A stretch of DNA of 64,000 bases, from contig NZ_JAMHIV010000025.1 in assembly GCF_023897065.1 (NCBI RefSeq), positions 103,245-167,244 of the forward strand. The letters run 5' to 3'. A program made the position numbers and the translations under genes. The stretch comes from Crossiella sp. SN42. Lineage in GTDB: Bacteria > Actinomycetota > Actinomycetes > Mycobacteriales > Pseudonocardiaceae. A model generated the notes under the pieces. The model was given only the letters and a program-made list of their open reading frames with translations. It searched no databases and was not told where the DNA came from. This document shows positions 36,249-44,118 of this stretch, piece by piece (the first letter of the stretch is position 1; every line of letters begins with the position of its first letter).

Positions 36249-36556
36249 CGGGAACCGCCGAGCAGCCGCCTCGCCTCGGTCTCGCCCTCGGCGTAGCCAT
36301 CGGCGTTGCTGGTCAGCGCCTGCGCCGCGTCGGCGAACCAGGCCGAGCCCTGACGCAGGTCCTCGCCGTGCGCCGCGCCGAAGCGGGCCAGCGCGGCGGC
36401 GAACTCGGCAGCGCCGTCCACCTCGCCGAGCAGGGCCGGGTCCAGCCGCAGGCAGTCCAGCAGGACCGCGCCGTCGGCGGCGGCGTCGGCGCCGGCGTAG
36501 AACTCGCGCGCGGCCCCGCGCAGCAGGTCCGGTTCGACCCGGATGTCCTCGGTCAT
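36245..36556 (-). CDS. EspC-like small type VII secretion-associated protein
   Basis: A 103-residue, all-helical protein: EDIRVEPDLLRGAAREFYAG, then an Ala-rich helix, and a C-terminal WFADAAQALTSNADGYAEGE followed by ARRLL. It matches the EspC/DUF2580 layout (VDP-LR-AA at the start; ALT-NADGY-E near the end). GGAGG lies 4 nt before the ATG. It overlaps the DUF1023 gene by 4 nt. By analogy with ESX substrate pairs, the two products may be exported together. Confidence 0.78.
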   Translation of the reverse strand: MTEDIRVEPDLLRGAAREFYAGADAAADGAVLLDCLRLDPALLGEVDGAAEFAAALARFGAAHGEDLRQGSAWFADAAQALTSNADGYAEGETEARRLLGGSR

Positions 36557-36585
36557 GGAACCTCCAGCACTCCTCGGCACGTCTG
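36557..36585 (+). promoter_or_regulatory. Possible ECF-type promoter of the mycothiol-dependent family gene
   Basis: GGAACC (36557-36562), 17 nt, CGTCTG (36580-36585), about 40 nt before the ATG at 36625. The spacing is 1 nt longer than that at 10330-10357. It overlaps the start region of the divergent EspC-like gene. Confidence 0.35.
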
Positions 36586-36624
36586 TGACGGCAGACACCC
36601 GACCCCGGTTCCCCTGGAGACGAG

Positions 36625-37365
36625 ATGGCAGGACCGCAGGACACCCCCTGGTGGCTGGCCGTCGCGACCGAGCAGGCGGCCGCGTTCCGGCTGGCCGCCG
36701 CGGCCGCCGACCCCGAGCTGCCGGTGCCCTCCTGCCCCGGCTGGCGGTTCCGCGAGCTGGTGCTGCACACCGCCCGCTTCCTCCAGGTGGTCGGCGGCCA
36801 GCTGCGCACCGGCGGCATCGAACGGGCCCGCCCGGTGCCCGGACCGGACCCCGTCGGCGATCCGCTGGCCTGGTTCGACCGGGAGCTGGCCGACTGCCTG
36901 CGGCTGCTCGCCGCCTGCCCGGCCAACCGTCCACTGTGGACATTCAGCCCGGCGGCGCCCAGCCTGGCCTGGTTCTGGCACCGCAGGGTCGCGCACGAGC
37001 TGAACCTGCGCCGCTGGGACGCCCAGGCCGCGCTGCGCACCCTGGTGCCCACCGACCGCGCGCTGGCCGTGGACGGTATCGACGAGGTGCTGGGCACCCT
37101 GCTGGCCAGCCGCTACACCGCCGCGGCCAGTCCGGCCGCCACCGGCGCGGTGCTGGTCACCTGCGCCGACGGCCCGGAGCGCTGGCTGGTCTGGCTGCAA
37201 CCGGGCGAGGCCCCCGAGGTGGTCCGCGACCCCGCCGACCTGCCTGCCGCCAGGGCCAGCACCACCGGCCGGGCCACCGCGCTCCACCTCGGCCTGTGGG
37301 GCCGCACCGAGCTGCCGGGGGCCGAAGGGGACCCGACCTTGCTCACCGGCGTGCAACCCCGCTGA
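36625..37365 (+). CDS. Maleylpyruvate isomerase/mycothiol-dependent DinB-family protein
   Basis: A 246-residue member of the mycothiol-dependent maleylpyruvate isomerase family. It has the N-terminal helix-bundle start (WWLAVATEQAAAFRLAAAAA, PVPSCPGWRFRELVLHTARF) and the diagnostic motif FWHRRVAHELNLRRWDAQAA, with the metal-binding His residues. A beta-rich C-terminal domain follows. Members use mycothiol, the actinobacterial low-molecular thiol, for transfer or isomerisation; the actual reaction is usually unknown. An internal 13-bp element (36929-36941) is read here in a frame encoding Pro-Leu-Trp-Thr, unlike all other genic copies. Confidence 0.82.
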   Translation: MAGPQDTPWWLAVATEQAAAFRLAAAAADPELPVPSCPGWRFRELVLHTARFLQVVGGQLRTGGIERARPVPGPDPVGDPLAWFDRELADCLRLLAACPANRPLWTFSPAAPSLAWFWHRRVAHELNLRRWDAQAALRTLVPTDRALAVDGIDEVLGTLLASRYTAAASPAATGAVLVTCADGPERWLVWLQPGEAPEVVRDPADLPAARASTTGRATALHLGLWGRTELPGAEGDPTLLTGVQPR

Positions 37366-37409
37366 TTCCGTCTTGTTCGCGACCCGAGCGCTCCGGCAGA
37401 GTGCTCGGC

Positions 37410-38690
37410 ATGGCGGACACAGCGCAGCGGGAACGGCCTTCCTTCGGCAGGCTGGCCGTCGCTTCCGGCGTGGGCAGCTCGCTGGAGCTCTACGACTTCC
37501 TGATCTACGGCACCGCCTCCGCGCTGGTGTTCGGCCGGTTGTTCTTCCCGCAGAGCGAGCCGTGGACGGGCACCCTGCTGGCCTTCTCCACCTTCGCGGT
37601 CGGCTTCCTGCTGCGGCCGATCGGCTCGATCATCTTCGGTCACTTCGGTGACCGGATCGGCCGCCGCCGGATGCTGGTGATCAGCCTGTCCCTGATGGGC
37701 GTGTCCACCGCGCTGATGGGCCTGCTGCCCACCTACGCCGCGGTCGGGCTGGCCGCGCCGCTGCTGTTGCTGGCGCTGCGGATGGTGCACGGGCTCTCCG
37801 TCGGCGGCGAGGCCGCCGGCGCCACCCTGCTCGCGGTCGAGCACGCGCCGGAGGGCAGGCGCGGCCTGTACGGCAGCCTGGTCACCATCGGCTCGCCGCT
37901 GGGCTCCTTCCTGGCCAACGGCGCGTTCGCGCTGGTCCTGCTGCTGCCCGACGCCGAGCTCTACGACTGGGGCTGGCGGATCCCGTTCCTGGCCGGCATC
38001 ACGGTGGTGCTGGTCGGCCTGTACGCCCGGCGCAACATCGCCGAGACGCCGGAGTTCGAGCGGGTCGCCACGGCCAAGCGCACCGAGCGCGCGCCGCTGG
38101 TCACCGTGCTGCGCGAGCACAAGCGGCTGGTGCTGCTCACCGCGGGCGTCAACCTGGGCTTCAACGCGTTCATCTTCATCGTGGTCGCCTTCCTGCTCTC
38201 CTACGGCAGCCAGGTGGTCGGCCTGAACCGGTCCACGCTGCTCTACGGCACGATGGCGGGCAGCGTGGTGCAGGCGGTCGGCATCCTCTTCTTCTGCCAC
38301 CTCACCGACCGGATCGGCCGCAAGCCGGTGCTGATCGCGGGCGCGATCTTCTGCACGCTGTGGGGCTTCCCGCTGTTCGCGCTGGTCGACTCGGCCAGCC
38401 CGGCGCTCGCGGTGCTGGGCATCATGCTCGCCTTCGGCGGCTCCGCGGCCATCTTCGGACCGATGCTGGCCTACTTCGCCGAGCTGTTCGGCCCGGAGCT
38501 GCGCTACACCGGCGTCGGCTTCGGCTACCAGATCGGCGCGGTGCTCGGCGGCGGCCTGTCCCCGCTGATCGCCAACACCCTGGTCACCGCGGCAGGCGGC
38601 GGCTCCTGGCTGGTCGCCACCTACATGTCGGTGGCCGGGTTGATCAGCCTGCTCTGCCTGCTCGGACTGCCGGAAACCGTCAGACGGTAA
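37410..38690 (+). CDS. MHS-family major facilitator transporter
   Basis: A 426-residue, 12-helix MFS protein of the metabolite:H+ symporter type. N-terminal SGVGSSLELYDFLIYGTASA lies before helix 1. The MFS loop motif is FGHFGDRIGRRRMLV after helix 2, with a second copy HLTDRIGRKPVL between helices 8 and 9. The ALRMVHGLSVGGEAAGATLL segment in helix 4 is typical of the family, which includes citrate, alpha-ketoglutarate, shikimate and proline/betaine carriers. The substrate is not predictable here. It lies 44 nt after the mycothiol-family gene. No clear ribosome site; GTG 37401 is in frame and possible. Confidence 0.88.
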   Translation: MADTAQRERPSFGRLAVASGVGSSLELYDFLIYGTASALVFGRLFFPQSEPWTGTLLAFSTFAVGFLLRPIGSIIFGHFGDRIGRRRMLVISLSLMGVSTALMGLLPTYAAVGLAAPLLLLALRMVHGLSVGGEAAGATLLAVEHAPEGRRGLYGSLVTIGSPLGSFLANGAFALVLLLPDAELYDWGWRIPFLAGITVVLVGLYARRNIAETPEFERVATAKRTERAPLVTVLREHKRLVLLTAGVNLGFNAFIFIVVAFLLSYGSQVVGLNRSTLLYGTMAGSVVQAVGILFFCHLTDRIGRKPVLIAGAIFCTLWGFPLFALVDSASPALAVLGIMLAFGGSAAIFGPMLAYFAELFGPELRYTGVGFGYQIGAVLGGGLSPLIANTLVTAAGGGSWLVATYMSVAGLISLLCLLGLPETVRR

Positions 38691-38760
38691 CCATTCACCC
38701 GATTCGGCACCCCCGTTTCGGTTATCGCCTGTTCAGGGCAGCATATGCAGTATTGAAGGC

Positions 38761-39255
38761 ATGATCGGTTATCGCCGCCCGGTTGTCCTTGTCCTCGTTT
38801 CCGCCATCGCCCTGCTGCTTTTCGGCAGCGTTTCGCACGCGGCCCCGGCCGCCGCGGAGTCCTGTAGCGAGGAGTTCTCCGACCGCAACGCCGACGCCGG
38901 GTACAAGCACAAGATCTGCCTGAGTCCGGCCGCCCAGGGCGAGATCAAGGTGGTGGTCAAGGGCAGCTGCGAGTGGAGCTACGGCGGGTGGTTCTGGGGC
39001 AAACCGCCGTCGAAATGCCGTACCGCCGAGGCCCGTTACAGCCTGACCGCGCCGGATGCCGCCAAGTCGAATGCCGACATGTCCACCATGGAGTCCGTCG
39101 GCGCCGAGGTCGAGGCGACCGGGAAATCATTCAAGTGCGCCGCCGGTGTCTACAAAGTCGAGCTTTACTACAAGGTCGAGATGATGGGCCTGGCCGGAAA
39201 GTGGTCCCGGCAGATCGACCATCAGCGCACGGTGGACATCAAGGTCGCCTGCTGA
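38761..39255 (+). CDS. Small secreted protein of unknown function
   Basis: A 164-residue protein with a Sec signal peptide (RRPVVLVLVSAIALLLFGSV, cleavage after SHA or AAA). The mature domain has six cysteines (SCSEE, KICLS, GSCEW, SKCRT, FKCAA, final KVAC) that could form three disulfides. It has aromatic patches (WSYGGWFWG). GAAGG precedes the ATG. No family recognised. Its 3' end overlaps the convergent VanZ-like gene by 34 nt. Codon use is slightly less GC-rich than its neighbours. Confidence 0.65.
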   Translation: MIGYRRPVVLVLVSAIALLLFGSVSHAAPAAAESCSEEFSDRNADAGYKHKICLSPAAQGEIKVVVKGSCEWSYGGWFWGKPPSKCRTAEARYSLTAPDAAKSNADMSTMESVGAEVEATGKSFKCAAGVYKVELYYKVEMMGLAGKWSRQIDHQRTVDIKVAC

Positions 39256-39821
39256 CCCGCTGAGCCCGGCGGGGTGGCGTTCCGGAGCCTGCCGCCACCC
39301 CGCCGACCCGACAGCACCCAGCCCAGCGCCGCGGCCAGCGCGCCGCCCAGCCCGTTGTTGATCATGTCCTGGGTCTCGCAGGCGCCCAGCCCGGTCATCC
39401 CCTGGTACAGCTCGATGCCCACCGCCAGCGCCACGCTGAGCAGCGCCACCGGCAGGAACCGGCGCACCGCGAGCGCGCCGAAGAAGGCGAACGGCATCAG
39501 CAGCACGAAGTTCAGCCGCTGCCAGGACCCGGCCAGCGAGAACTCGTTCTGGATGCACTGCGCCCAGGCCTGCCCCAGCGAGTCCGCGGTGCTGCCCTGC
39601 CTGCCCAGGCGCACCAAGGTCACCGCGAGCACGCCGCCGAGCGAGCCGAAGGAAAGCCCGGTGAACAGCGCCCGCCAGCCGAACAACCGGCCCAGCACCA
39701 GCCCGATCAGGCCGAGCACCAGCCCCGCGCCGACCGCGTAGGCCAGCACCTCCGGCCGGGAGAACAACCGCTCGGCCAGGTTCAGATCCCGGTCCAGCCT
39801 GCCGCTGAGCGCTGCCAGCAC
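39222..39821 (-). CDS. VanZ-like membrane protein
   Basis: About 199 residues with five predicted transmembrane helices (including VLAYAVGAGLVLGLIGLVLG, the FTGLSFGSLGGVLAVTL stretch, LNFVLLMPFAFFGALAV and FLPVALLSVALAVGIELYQG). It shows the VanZ signature: NFVLLMPF, then ELYQGMTGLGACETQDMINN then GLGG. VanZ-like proteins confer low-level teicoplanin resistance in some hosts and are otherwise of unknown function. GTG 39821 lies 9 nt after GGAGG. Start codons at 39827 and 39911 are alternatives. Its 3' end overlaps the convergent secreted-protein gene. Confidence 0.8.
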   Translation of the reverse strand: MLAALSGRLDRDLNLAERLFSRPEVLAYAVGAGLVLGLIGLVLGRLFGWRALFTGLSFGSLGGVLAVTLVRLGRQGSTADSLGQAWAQCIQNEFSLAGSWQRLNFVLLMPFAFFGALAVRRFLPVALLSVALAVGIELYQGMTGLGACETQDMINNGLGGALAAALGWVLSGRRGGGRLRNATPPGSAGQQATLMSTVR

Positions 39822-39947
39822 TGGCACCCACCTCCGCCTCTTTGGGTTCCGCTTTTGTTCAGCAGACGCGCGGAGGGGGGCCGGAGTTGGCCCGAACGAG
39901 AGCCTCGTCACCGGCCAGAAGGGTCAGGAGCACTACTCCGAGGCACT

Positions 39948-39976
39948 TACACTAGGGACGAGTCTGATCCCGTCCC
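39948..39976 (+). promoter_or_regulatory. Possible purF promoter and leader stem
   Basis: TACACT at 39948-39953 is a usable -10 box. Directly after it, GGGACG-N10-CGTCCC (39955-39960, 39971-39976) can form a small hairpin just before the GGGAG ribosome site. No clear -35 box. Confidence 0.3.
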
Positions 39977-39989
39977 GAGGGAGTTCTCG

Positions 39990-41507
39990 GTGGTCATCGA
40001 CCCCAGCCAGACCGATCGCGGCCACGACGACACCCCTCGTGAAGAGTGCGGTGTATTCGGTGTCTGGGCTCCCGGCGAGGAGGTGGCCAAGCTCACCTTC
40101 TACGGCTTGTACGCCCTCCAGCACCGGGGCCAGGAAGCGGCGGGCATCTCCGTCGGTGACGGCCACCAGGTGGTGGTGTTCAAGGACCTCGGGCTGGTCA
40201 GCCAGGTCTTCGACGAGCAGGTGCTGTCCTCGCTGCGCGGCCACGTCGCGGTCGGGCACTGCCGCTACTCCACCACCGGCTCCACCACCTGGGAGAACGC
40301 CCAGCCGACCTTCCGCAACACGGCTGCCGGCAGCCCGCTGGCCCTCGGCCACAACGGCAACCTGGTGAACACCGCCGAGCTGCTGAGCCGGGCCAAGGAG
40401 GCCGGGGTGGCCACCGCGGGCGCCACCACCGACTCCGACCTGGTCTGCGGGCTGCTCGCCTCGGCCGCCGCGGACACCGGCTTCGAGCAGGCCGCGTTGG
40501 AGCTGCTGCCGACCCTGCGCGGCGCGTTCTGCCTGGTCTTCTCGGACGAGTCCACTCTCTACGCGGCCCGTGACCCGCAGGGCGTGCACCCGCTGGTGCT
40601 CGGCAGGCTGGAGCGCGGCTGGGTGGTCGCCAGCGAGACCTCCGCGCTGGACATCACCGGCGCCTCCTTCGTGCGCGAGGTCGAGCCCGGCGAGCTGATC
40701 GCCATCGACGAGAACGGCCTGCGCTCCTCCCGTTTCGCCAACCCGGAGCCCAAGGGCTGCGTGTTCGAGTACGTCTACCTGGCCCGCCCGGACACCTCCA
40801 TCGCCGGCCGCGGCGTGCACGCGGCCAGGGTGGAGATCGGCCGCAAGCTGGCCGCCGAGCACCCGGTGGAGGCCGACCTGGTCATCCCGGTGCCGGAGTC
40901 CGGCACCCCGGCCGCCATCGGCTACGCCCAGGCCAGCGGCATTCCCTACGGCTCCGGCCTGGTCAAGAACGCCTACGTCGGCCGCACCTTCATCCAGCCC
41001 TCGCAGACCATCCGCCAGCTGGGCATCCGGCTCAAGCTGAACCCGCTGCGCGATGTCATCCGCGGCAAGCGGCTGGTCGTGGTGGACGACTCGATCGTGC
41101 GCGGCAACACCCAGCGCGCGCTGGTCCGGATGCTGCGCGAGGCCGGCGCGGTCGAGGTGCACGTGCGGATCGCCTCGCCGCCGGTGCGCTGGCCCTGCTT
41201 CTACGGCATCGACTTCGCCTCCCGCGCCGAGCTGATCGCCAACGGCCTGGACCTGGACGGCGTGCGCCGCTCCATCGGCGCCGACTCCCTCGGCTACGTC
41301 TCGCTGGAGTCGCTGGTCGCGGCCACCGAGCAGCCCAAGACCCGGCTCTGCTCGGCCTGCTTCGACGGTGAGTACCCGATCGCGCTGCCGGACGACCTCA
41401 TGATCGGCAAGCACCTGCTGGAGAACATCGAGAAGGGTGTGGCCGGTCCGGCGGAGCCGGTGCTGCCCAGCGGGTACGGTGCCGAAGACGCCTTGCGTCG
41501 TCCCTGA
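39990..41507 (+). CDS. purF: Amidophosphoribosyltransferase PurF
   Basis: A 505-residue glutamine-PRPP amidotransferase, first committed step of purine synthesis. The GTG start at 39990 follows GAGGGAG by 6 nt and gives a 19-residue propeptide, so Cys20 in REECGVFGVW becomes the N-terminal nucleophile after self-processing. Also visible: YGLYALQHRGQEAAGI, HCRYSTTGS, the PRPP loop VVVDDSIVRGNTQRALVRML, and cysteines of the 4Fe-4S cluster (PCFYGIDF, LCSACF). The cluster and propeptide place it with the B. subtilis-type enzyme. purM follows 40 nt downstream, the same order as in mycobacteria. Confidence 0.96.
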   Translation: MVIDPSQTDRGHDDTPREECGVFGVWAPGEEVAKLTFYGLYALQHRGQEAAGISVGDGHQVVVFKDLGLVSQVFDEQVLSSLRGHVAVGHCRYSTTGSTTWENAQPTFRNTAAGSPLALGHNGNLVNTAELLSRAKEAGVATAGATTDSDLVCGLLASAAADTGFEQAALELLPTLRGAFCLVFSDESTLYAARDPQGVHPLVLGRLERGWVVASETSALDITGASFVREVEPGELIAIDENGLRSSRFANPEPKGCVFEYVYLARPDTSIAGRGVHAARVEIGRKLAAEHPVEADLVIPVPESGTPAAIGYAQASGIPYGSGLVKNAYVGRTFIQPSQTIRQLGIRLKLNPLRDVIRGKRLVVVDDSIVRGNTQRALVRMLREAGAVEVHVRIASPPVRWPCFYGIDFASRAELIANGLDLDGVRRSIGADSLGYVSLESLVAATEQPKTRLCSACFDGEYPIALPDDLMIGKHLLENIEKGVAGPAEPVLPSGYGAEDALRRP

Positions 41508-41547
41508 ACTCGCTAGAGACCTTTCATCGGATGGAGCTGGACAGACC

Positions 41548-42636
41548 GTGACCGCGCACGCCGAAAGCGGGAAGGCCACTTACGCGGCCGCTGGAGTGGA
41601 CATCGCCGCAGGTGACGAAGCTGTGGAGCAGCTCAAGCCGTGGGCGGCGAAGGCCACCCGGCCCGAGGTGCTCGGCGGCATCGGCGGGTTCGCCGGCCTG
41701 TTCAAGCTCAAGCTGGACCGCTGGCAGGAGCCGGTGCTGGCCTCCTCCACCGACGGCGTCGGCACCAAGCTCGCGGTGGCCCAGGCCCTGGACAAGCACG
41801 ACACCGTGGGCATCGACCTGGTCGCCATGGTGGTGGACGACCTGGTGGTCTGCGGCGCGGAACCGCTGTTCCTGCAGGACTACATCGCGGTCGGCAAGGT
41901 GGTGCCGGAGCGGATCGCCGCGCTGGTCAAGGGCATCGCCGAGGGCTGCGCGCAGGCCGGCTGCGCGCTGCTGGGCGGGGAGACCGCCGAGCACCCCGGC
42001 CTGATGGACCCGGGCCACTACGACATGTCCGCCACCGGCGTCGGCGTGGTCGAGGCGGACAAGCTGCTCGGCCCCGAGCGGGTCCGGCCGGGTGACGTGC
42101 TGATCGGCATGGGCTCCTCCGGCCTGCACTCCAACGGCTACTCGCTGGCCAGGCACGTGCTGCTGGAGATCGGCCGGATGCCGCTGGAGGGCCACGTCGA
42201 GGAGTTCGGCCGCACCCTCGGCGAGGAGATGCTGGAACCGACCCGGATCTACGCCAAGGACTGCCTCGCGCTGGCCGCCGAGGCCGATGTGCGCACCTTC
42301 GCGCACGTCACCGGCGGCGGCCTGGCCGGCAACCTGGGCCGGGTCATCCCCAAGGGCCTGATCGCCGAGCTGGACCGCGGCTCCTGGACCCCGGCGCCGG
42401 TGTTCGCGCTGATCGCCCAGCGCGGCCGGGTGGAGAAGCCGGAGATGGAGAAGACCTTCAACATGGGCGTCGGCATGGTCGCCGTGGTCGCGCCCGAGGA
42501 GGTCGACCGCGCCCTGGCCGTGCTCACCGCCCGGCACGTGCCGGCCTGGGTGCTCGGCGAGGTCCGCAAGAGCACCGAACCCGGCGAGAAGCCCGAGGAC
42601 CGCGCGATCCTGCGCGGCGACCACCCCCGTTTTTAG
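41548..42636 (+). CDS. purM: Phosphoribosylformylglycinamidine cyclo-ligase PurM (AIR synthase)
   Basis: A 362-residue enzyme of normal length that closes the imidazole ring, FGAM + ATP to AIR, the step after the purSQL product. Signatures: TYAAAGVDIAAGDEAVEQLK, SSTDGVGTKLAVAQ, VDDLVVCGAEPLFLQDYIAV, GCALLGGETAEHPGLM, and HVTGGGLAGNLGRVIP. GTG start with GGAG upstream. A hairpin that overlaps the promoter and ribosome site of the next gene follows the stop. Confidence 0.96.
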   Translation: MTAHAESGKATYAAAGVDIAAGDEAVEQLKPWAAKATRPEVLGGIGGFAGLFKLKLDRWQEPVLASSTDGVGTKLAVAQALDKHDTVGIDLVAMVVDDLVVCGAEPLFLQDYIAVGKVVPERIAALVKGIAEGCAQAGCALLGGETAEHPGLMDPGHYDMSATGVGVVEADKLLGPERVRPGDVLIGMGSSGLHSNGYSLARHVLLEIGRMPLEGHVEEFGRTLGEEMLEPTRIYAKDCLALAAEADVRTFAHVTGGGLAGNLGRVIPKGLIAELDRGSWTPAPVFALIAQRGRVEKPEMEKTFNMGVGMVAVVAPEEVDRALAVLTARHVPAWVLGEVRKSTEPGEKPEDRAILRGDHPRF

Positions 42637-42679
42637 GGGAGTTCACAGCAGCCTTCGTCACTCGACCAGGTAACTCTGA

Positions 42680-42706
42680 CAACCTTCCGCACCGCTGTGC
42701 CGTAGT
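42680..42706 (+). promoter_or_regulatory. Putative ECF promoter matching that of the sigma gene
   Basis: CAACCTTCC starts at 42680 and CGTAGT lies at 42701-42706. The same pair (CAACCTTCC ... CGTACT) occurs before the ECF sigma gene at 48935-48962 with nearly the same spacing (21 versus 22 nt between starts). The shared pattern suggests control by the same sigma factor. Confidence 0.45.
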
Positions 42707-42724
42707 AGCGGTGAGTGCGGAAGG
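42683..42724 (+). promoter_or_regulatory. Hairpin covering a ribosome binding site after purM
   Basis: CCTTCCGCAC (42683-42692) pairs with GTGCGGAAGG (42715-42724), and inside it CGCT (42693-42696) pairs with AGCG (42707-42710). The right arm includes the first half of the AAGGAGG ribosome site (42721-42727). It could end purM transcripts or mask the site in read-through RNA. Confidence 0.5.
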
Positions 42725-42733
42725 AGGTCGGGG

Positions 42734-43459
42734 TTGCCCAGCGGTGAGCTACGCGCGAGTGAGTTGCGGTCGGTGCTGGCCGCCGAGGCGCCGCCGCCTA
42801 CCGTGAGCTGTGCGGATGTCGTCCGGGACGGGCGCAGGGTGGTGCGCAGGCGACGGTTCGGGGTCGCGCTGGTGCTGACCGGGGTGCTCGCGCTGCTCGG
42901 CACCGGCACGGTCGCGCTGCTGCCGGCGCCGGAGGCCGAACCCGCCGCGATCACCACGCCGCCGTCCTCGGTGTCCACCAGCCCGGCCCCGCTGTTCCCG
43001 CCGATGACCGTGCGCGACGCCGAGTTCTACACCGGTCTGCTGGGCAAGCTGCAATGGCTGCCCAAGGGCTACACCGCGGTCTCCGACAGCCAGGGCACGC
43101 CCGGGGCGTTCCAGGTGGTCGGCGACATCATCCGGATGGGGGTCAAGATCACCGACTCGCAGGGCCGCAGCGGCTCGCTGGTGATCGTGGTGCGGCCGCC
43201 GACCGGGCACCCGATCAGCTGTGACACCGCCGACGGCTGCCGGGCGGAGACGCTGCGGCCGCCGGAGTTCACCAGGTTCTCCTGGCCGAGGAAGGCCGAC
43301 GCGGCGGTGGCCGAACGCGAGGTGCTGGTGATCGACAAGCGCGGCGGGCAGGTCAGCGCGGTGGTCACGGACAGCCCGGCCTGGCCGATCCTCTCCGGCG
43401 CGGAGATCGCCGAGCTGACCACGAACCTGGCCATGCTCGGTCAGTTGACCCAGCGGTAG
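42734..43459 (+). CDS. Single-pass membrane protein, possible sigma-regulon member
   Basis: A 241-residue protein starting at TTG 42734, 6 nt after AAGGAGG. A short cytoplasmic part (SGELRASELRSVLAAEAPPP) and a basic stop (RRVVRRRRFG) precede one membrane helix (VALVLTGVLALLGTGTVALL). A Pro/Ser/Thr linker leads to an extracytoplasmic domain of about 140 residues with one Cys pair (SCDTADGC). The topology resembles the protein encoded after the ECF sigma gene at 49486, and the two promoters look alike. No domain family recognised. Its 3' end overlaps the convergent response-regulator gene by 19 nt. Confidence 0.65.
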   Translation: MPSGELRASELRSVLAAEAPPPTVSCADVVRDGRRVVRRRRFGVALVLTGVLALLGTGTVALLPAPEAEPAAITTPPSSVSTSPAPLFPPMTVRDAEFYTGLLGKLQWLPKGYTAVSDSQGTPGAFQVVGDIIRMGVKITDSQGRSGSLVIVVRPPTGHPISCDTADGCRAETLRPPEFTRFSWPRKADAAVAEREVLVIDKRGGQVSAVVTDSPAWPILSGAEIAELTTNLAMLGQLTQR

Positions 43460-44118
43460 CGCCGTTCCGGGCGGCCGGTGCTGCCGTAGCGCAGCCGCAC
43501 CTCGGCCCGGCCCGCGCTGACGAAGTGCTCCAGGTAGCGCCGGGCGCTGACCCTGGACAGGTTGGTCCCGGTCGCGCACTCGGTGGCCGAGACATCGCCG
43601 TCGGCCGCCCGCAGCACCTCCTCCACCAGCTTCGCGGTCTGCGGGGTCAGGCCCTTGGGCATGGTCGGGGCCGCGGTCGGCCTGGCGCCGAAGACCTGGT
43701 CCACCACGGCCTGGTCCACCGCGCCGGTCAGCCGCTGGCGGACCTCGGCGAAGTGCGCCAGCTGGTCGCGCAGGGCCGCGTACTCGAACGGCTTGATCAG
43801 GTAGTGCAGCACCCCGCCGCGCACCGCCGCGCGCACCGTCTCCACGTCCCTGGCCGCGGTCACCACGATCACGTCGGTGTCCCCGGCCGCCTCGCCAGCG
43901 GCCCCCGCGCGCAGCTCGCGCAGCACGTGCACGCCGTCGGCGTCGGGCAGGTAGATGTCCAGCAGCACCAGGTCCGGCCGCAGCTCGCGCACCGAGCGGA
44001 TGGCCTCGGCCGCGGTGTGCGCCACCCCGACCACCTCGAAGCCGGGGGTGCGCGCGACGTAGCCGCTGTGCACCTTGGCCACCATGAAGTCGTCGTCGAC
44101 CACCAGCACCCTGATCAC
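43441..44118 (-). CDS. DctR/CitB-type response regulator
   Basis: A 225-residue regulator. The receiver domain VIRVLVVDDDFMVAKVHSGY has phospho-acceptor Asp54 in LVLLDIYLPDADG and Lys in LIKPFEYAAL. The C-terminal DNA-binding domain (about 150-220, LTPQTAKLVEEVLRAADGDV then SATECATGTNLSRVSARRYL) is the winged helix of the DcuR/CitB class. The GTG overlaps the kinase stop by 4 nt. In this class the kinase-regulator pair senses C4-dicarboxylates or citrate and switches on the matching transporter. Here that is TctCBA, divergent on the other side of the kinase. Confidence 0.9.
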   Translation of the reverse strand: MIRVLVVDDDFMVAKVHSGYVARTPGFEVVGVAHTAAEAIRSVRELRPDLVLLDIYLPDADGVHVLRELRAGAAGEAAGDTDVIVVTAARDVETVRAAVRGGVLHYLIKPFEYAALRDQLAHFAEVRQRLTGAVDQAVVDQVFGARPTAAPTMPKGLTPQTAKLVEEVLRAADGDVSATECATGTNLSRVSARRYLEHFVSAGRAEVRLRYGSTGRPERRYRWVN

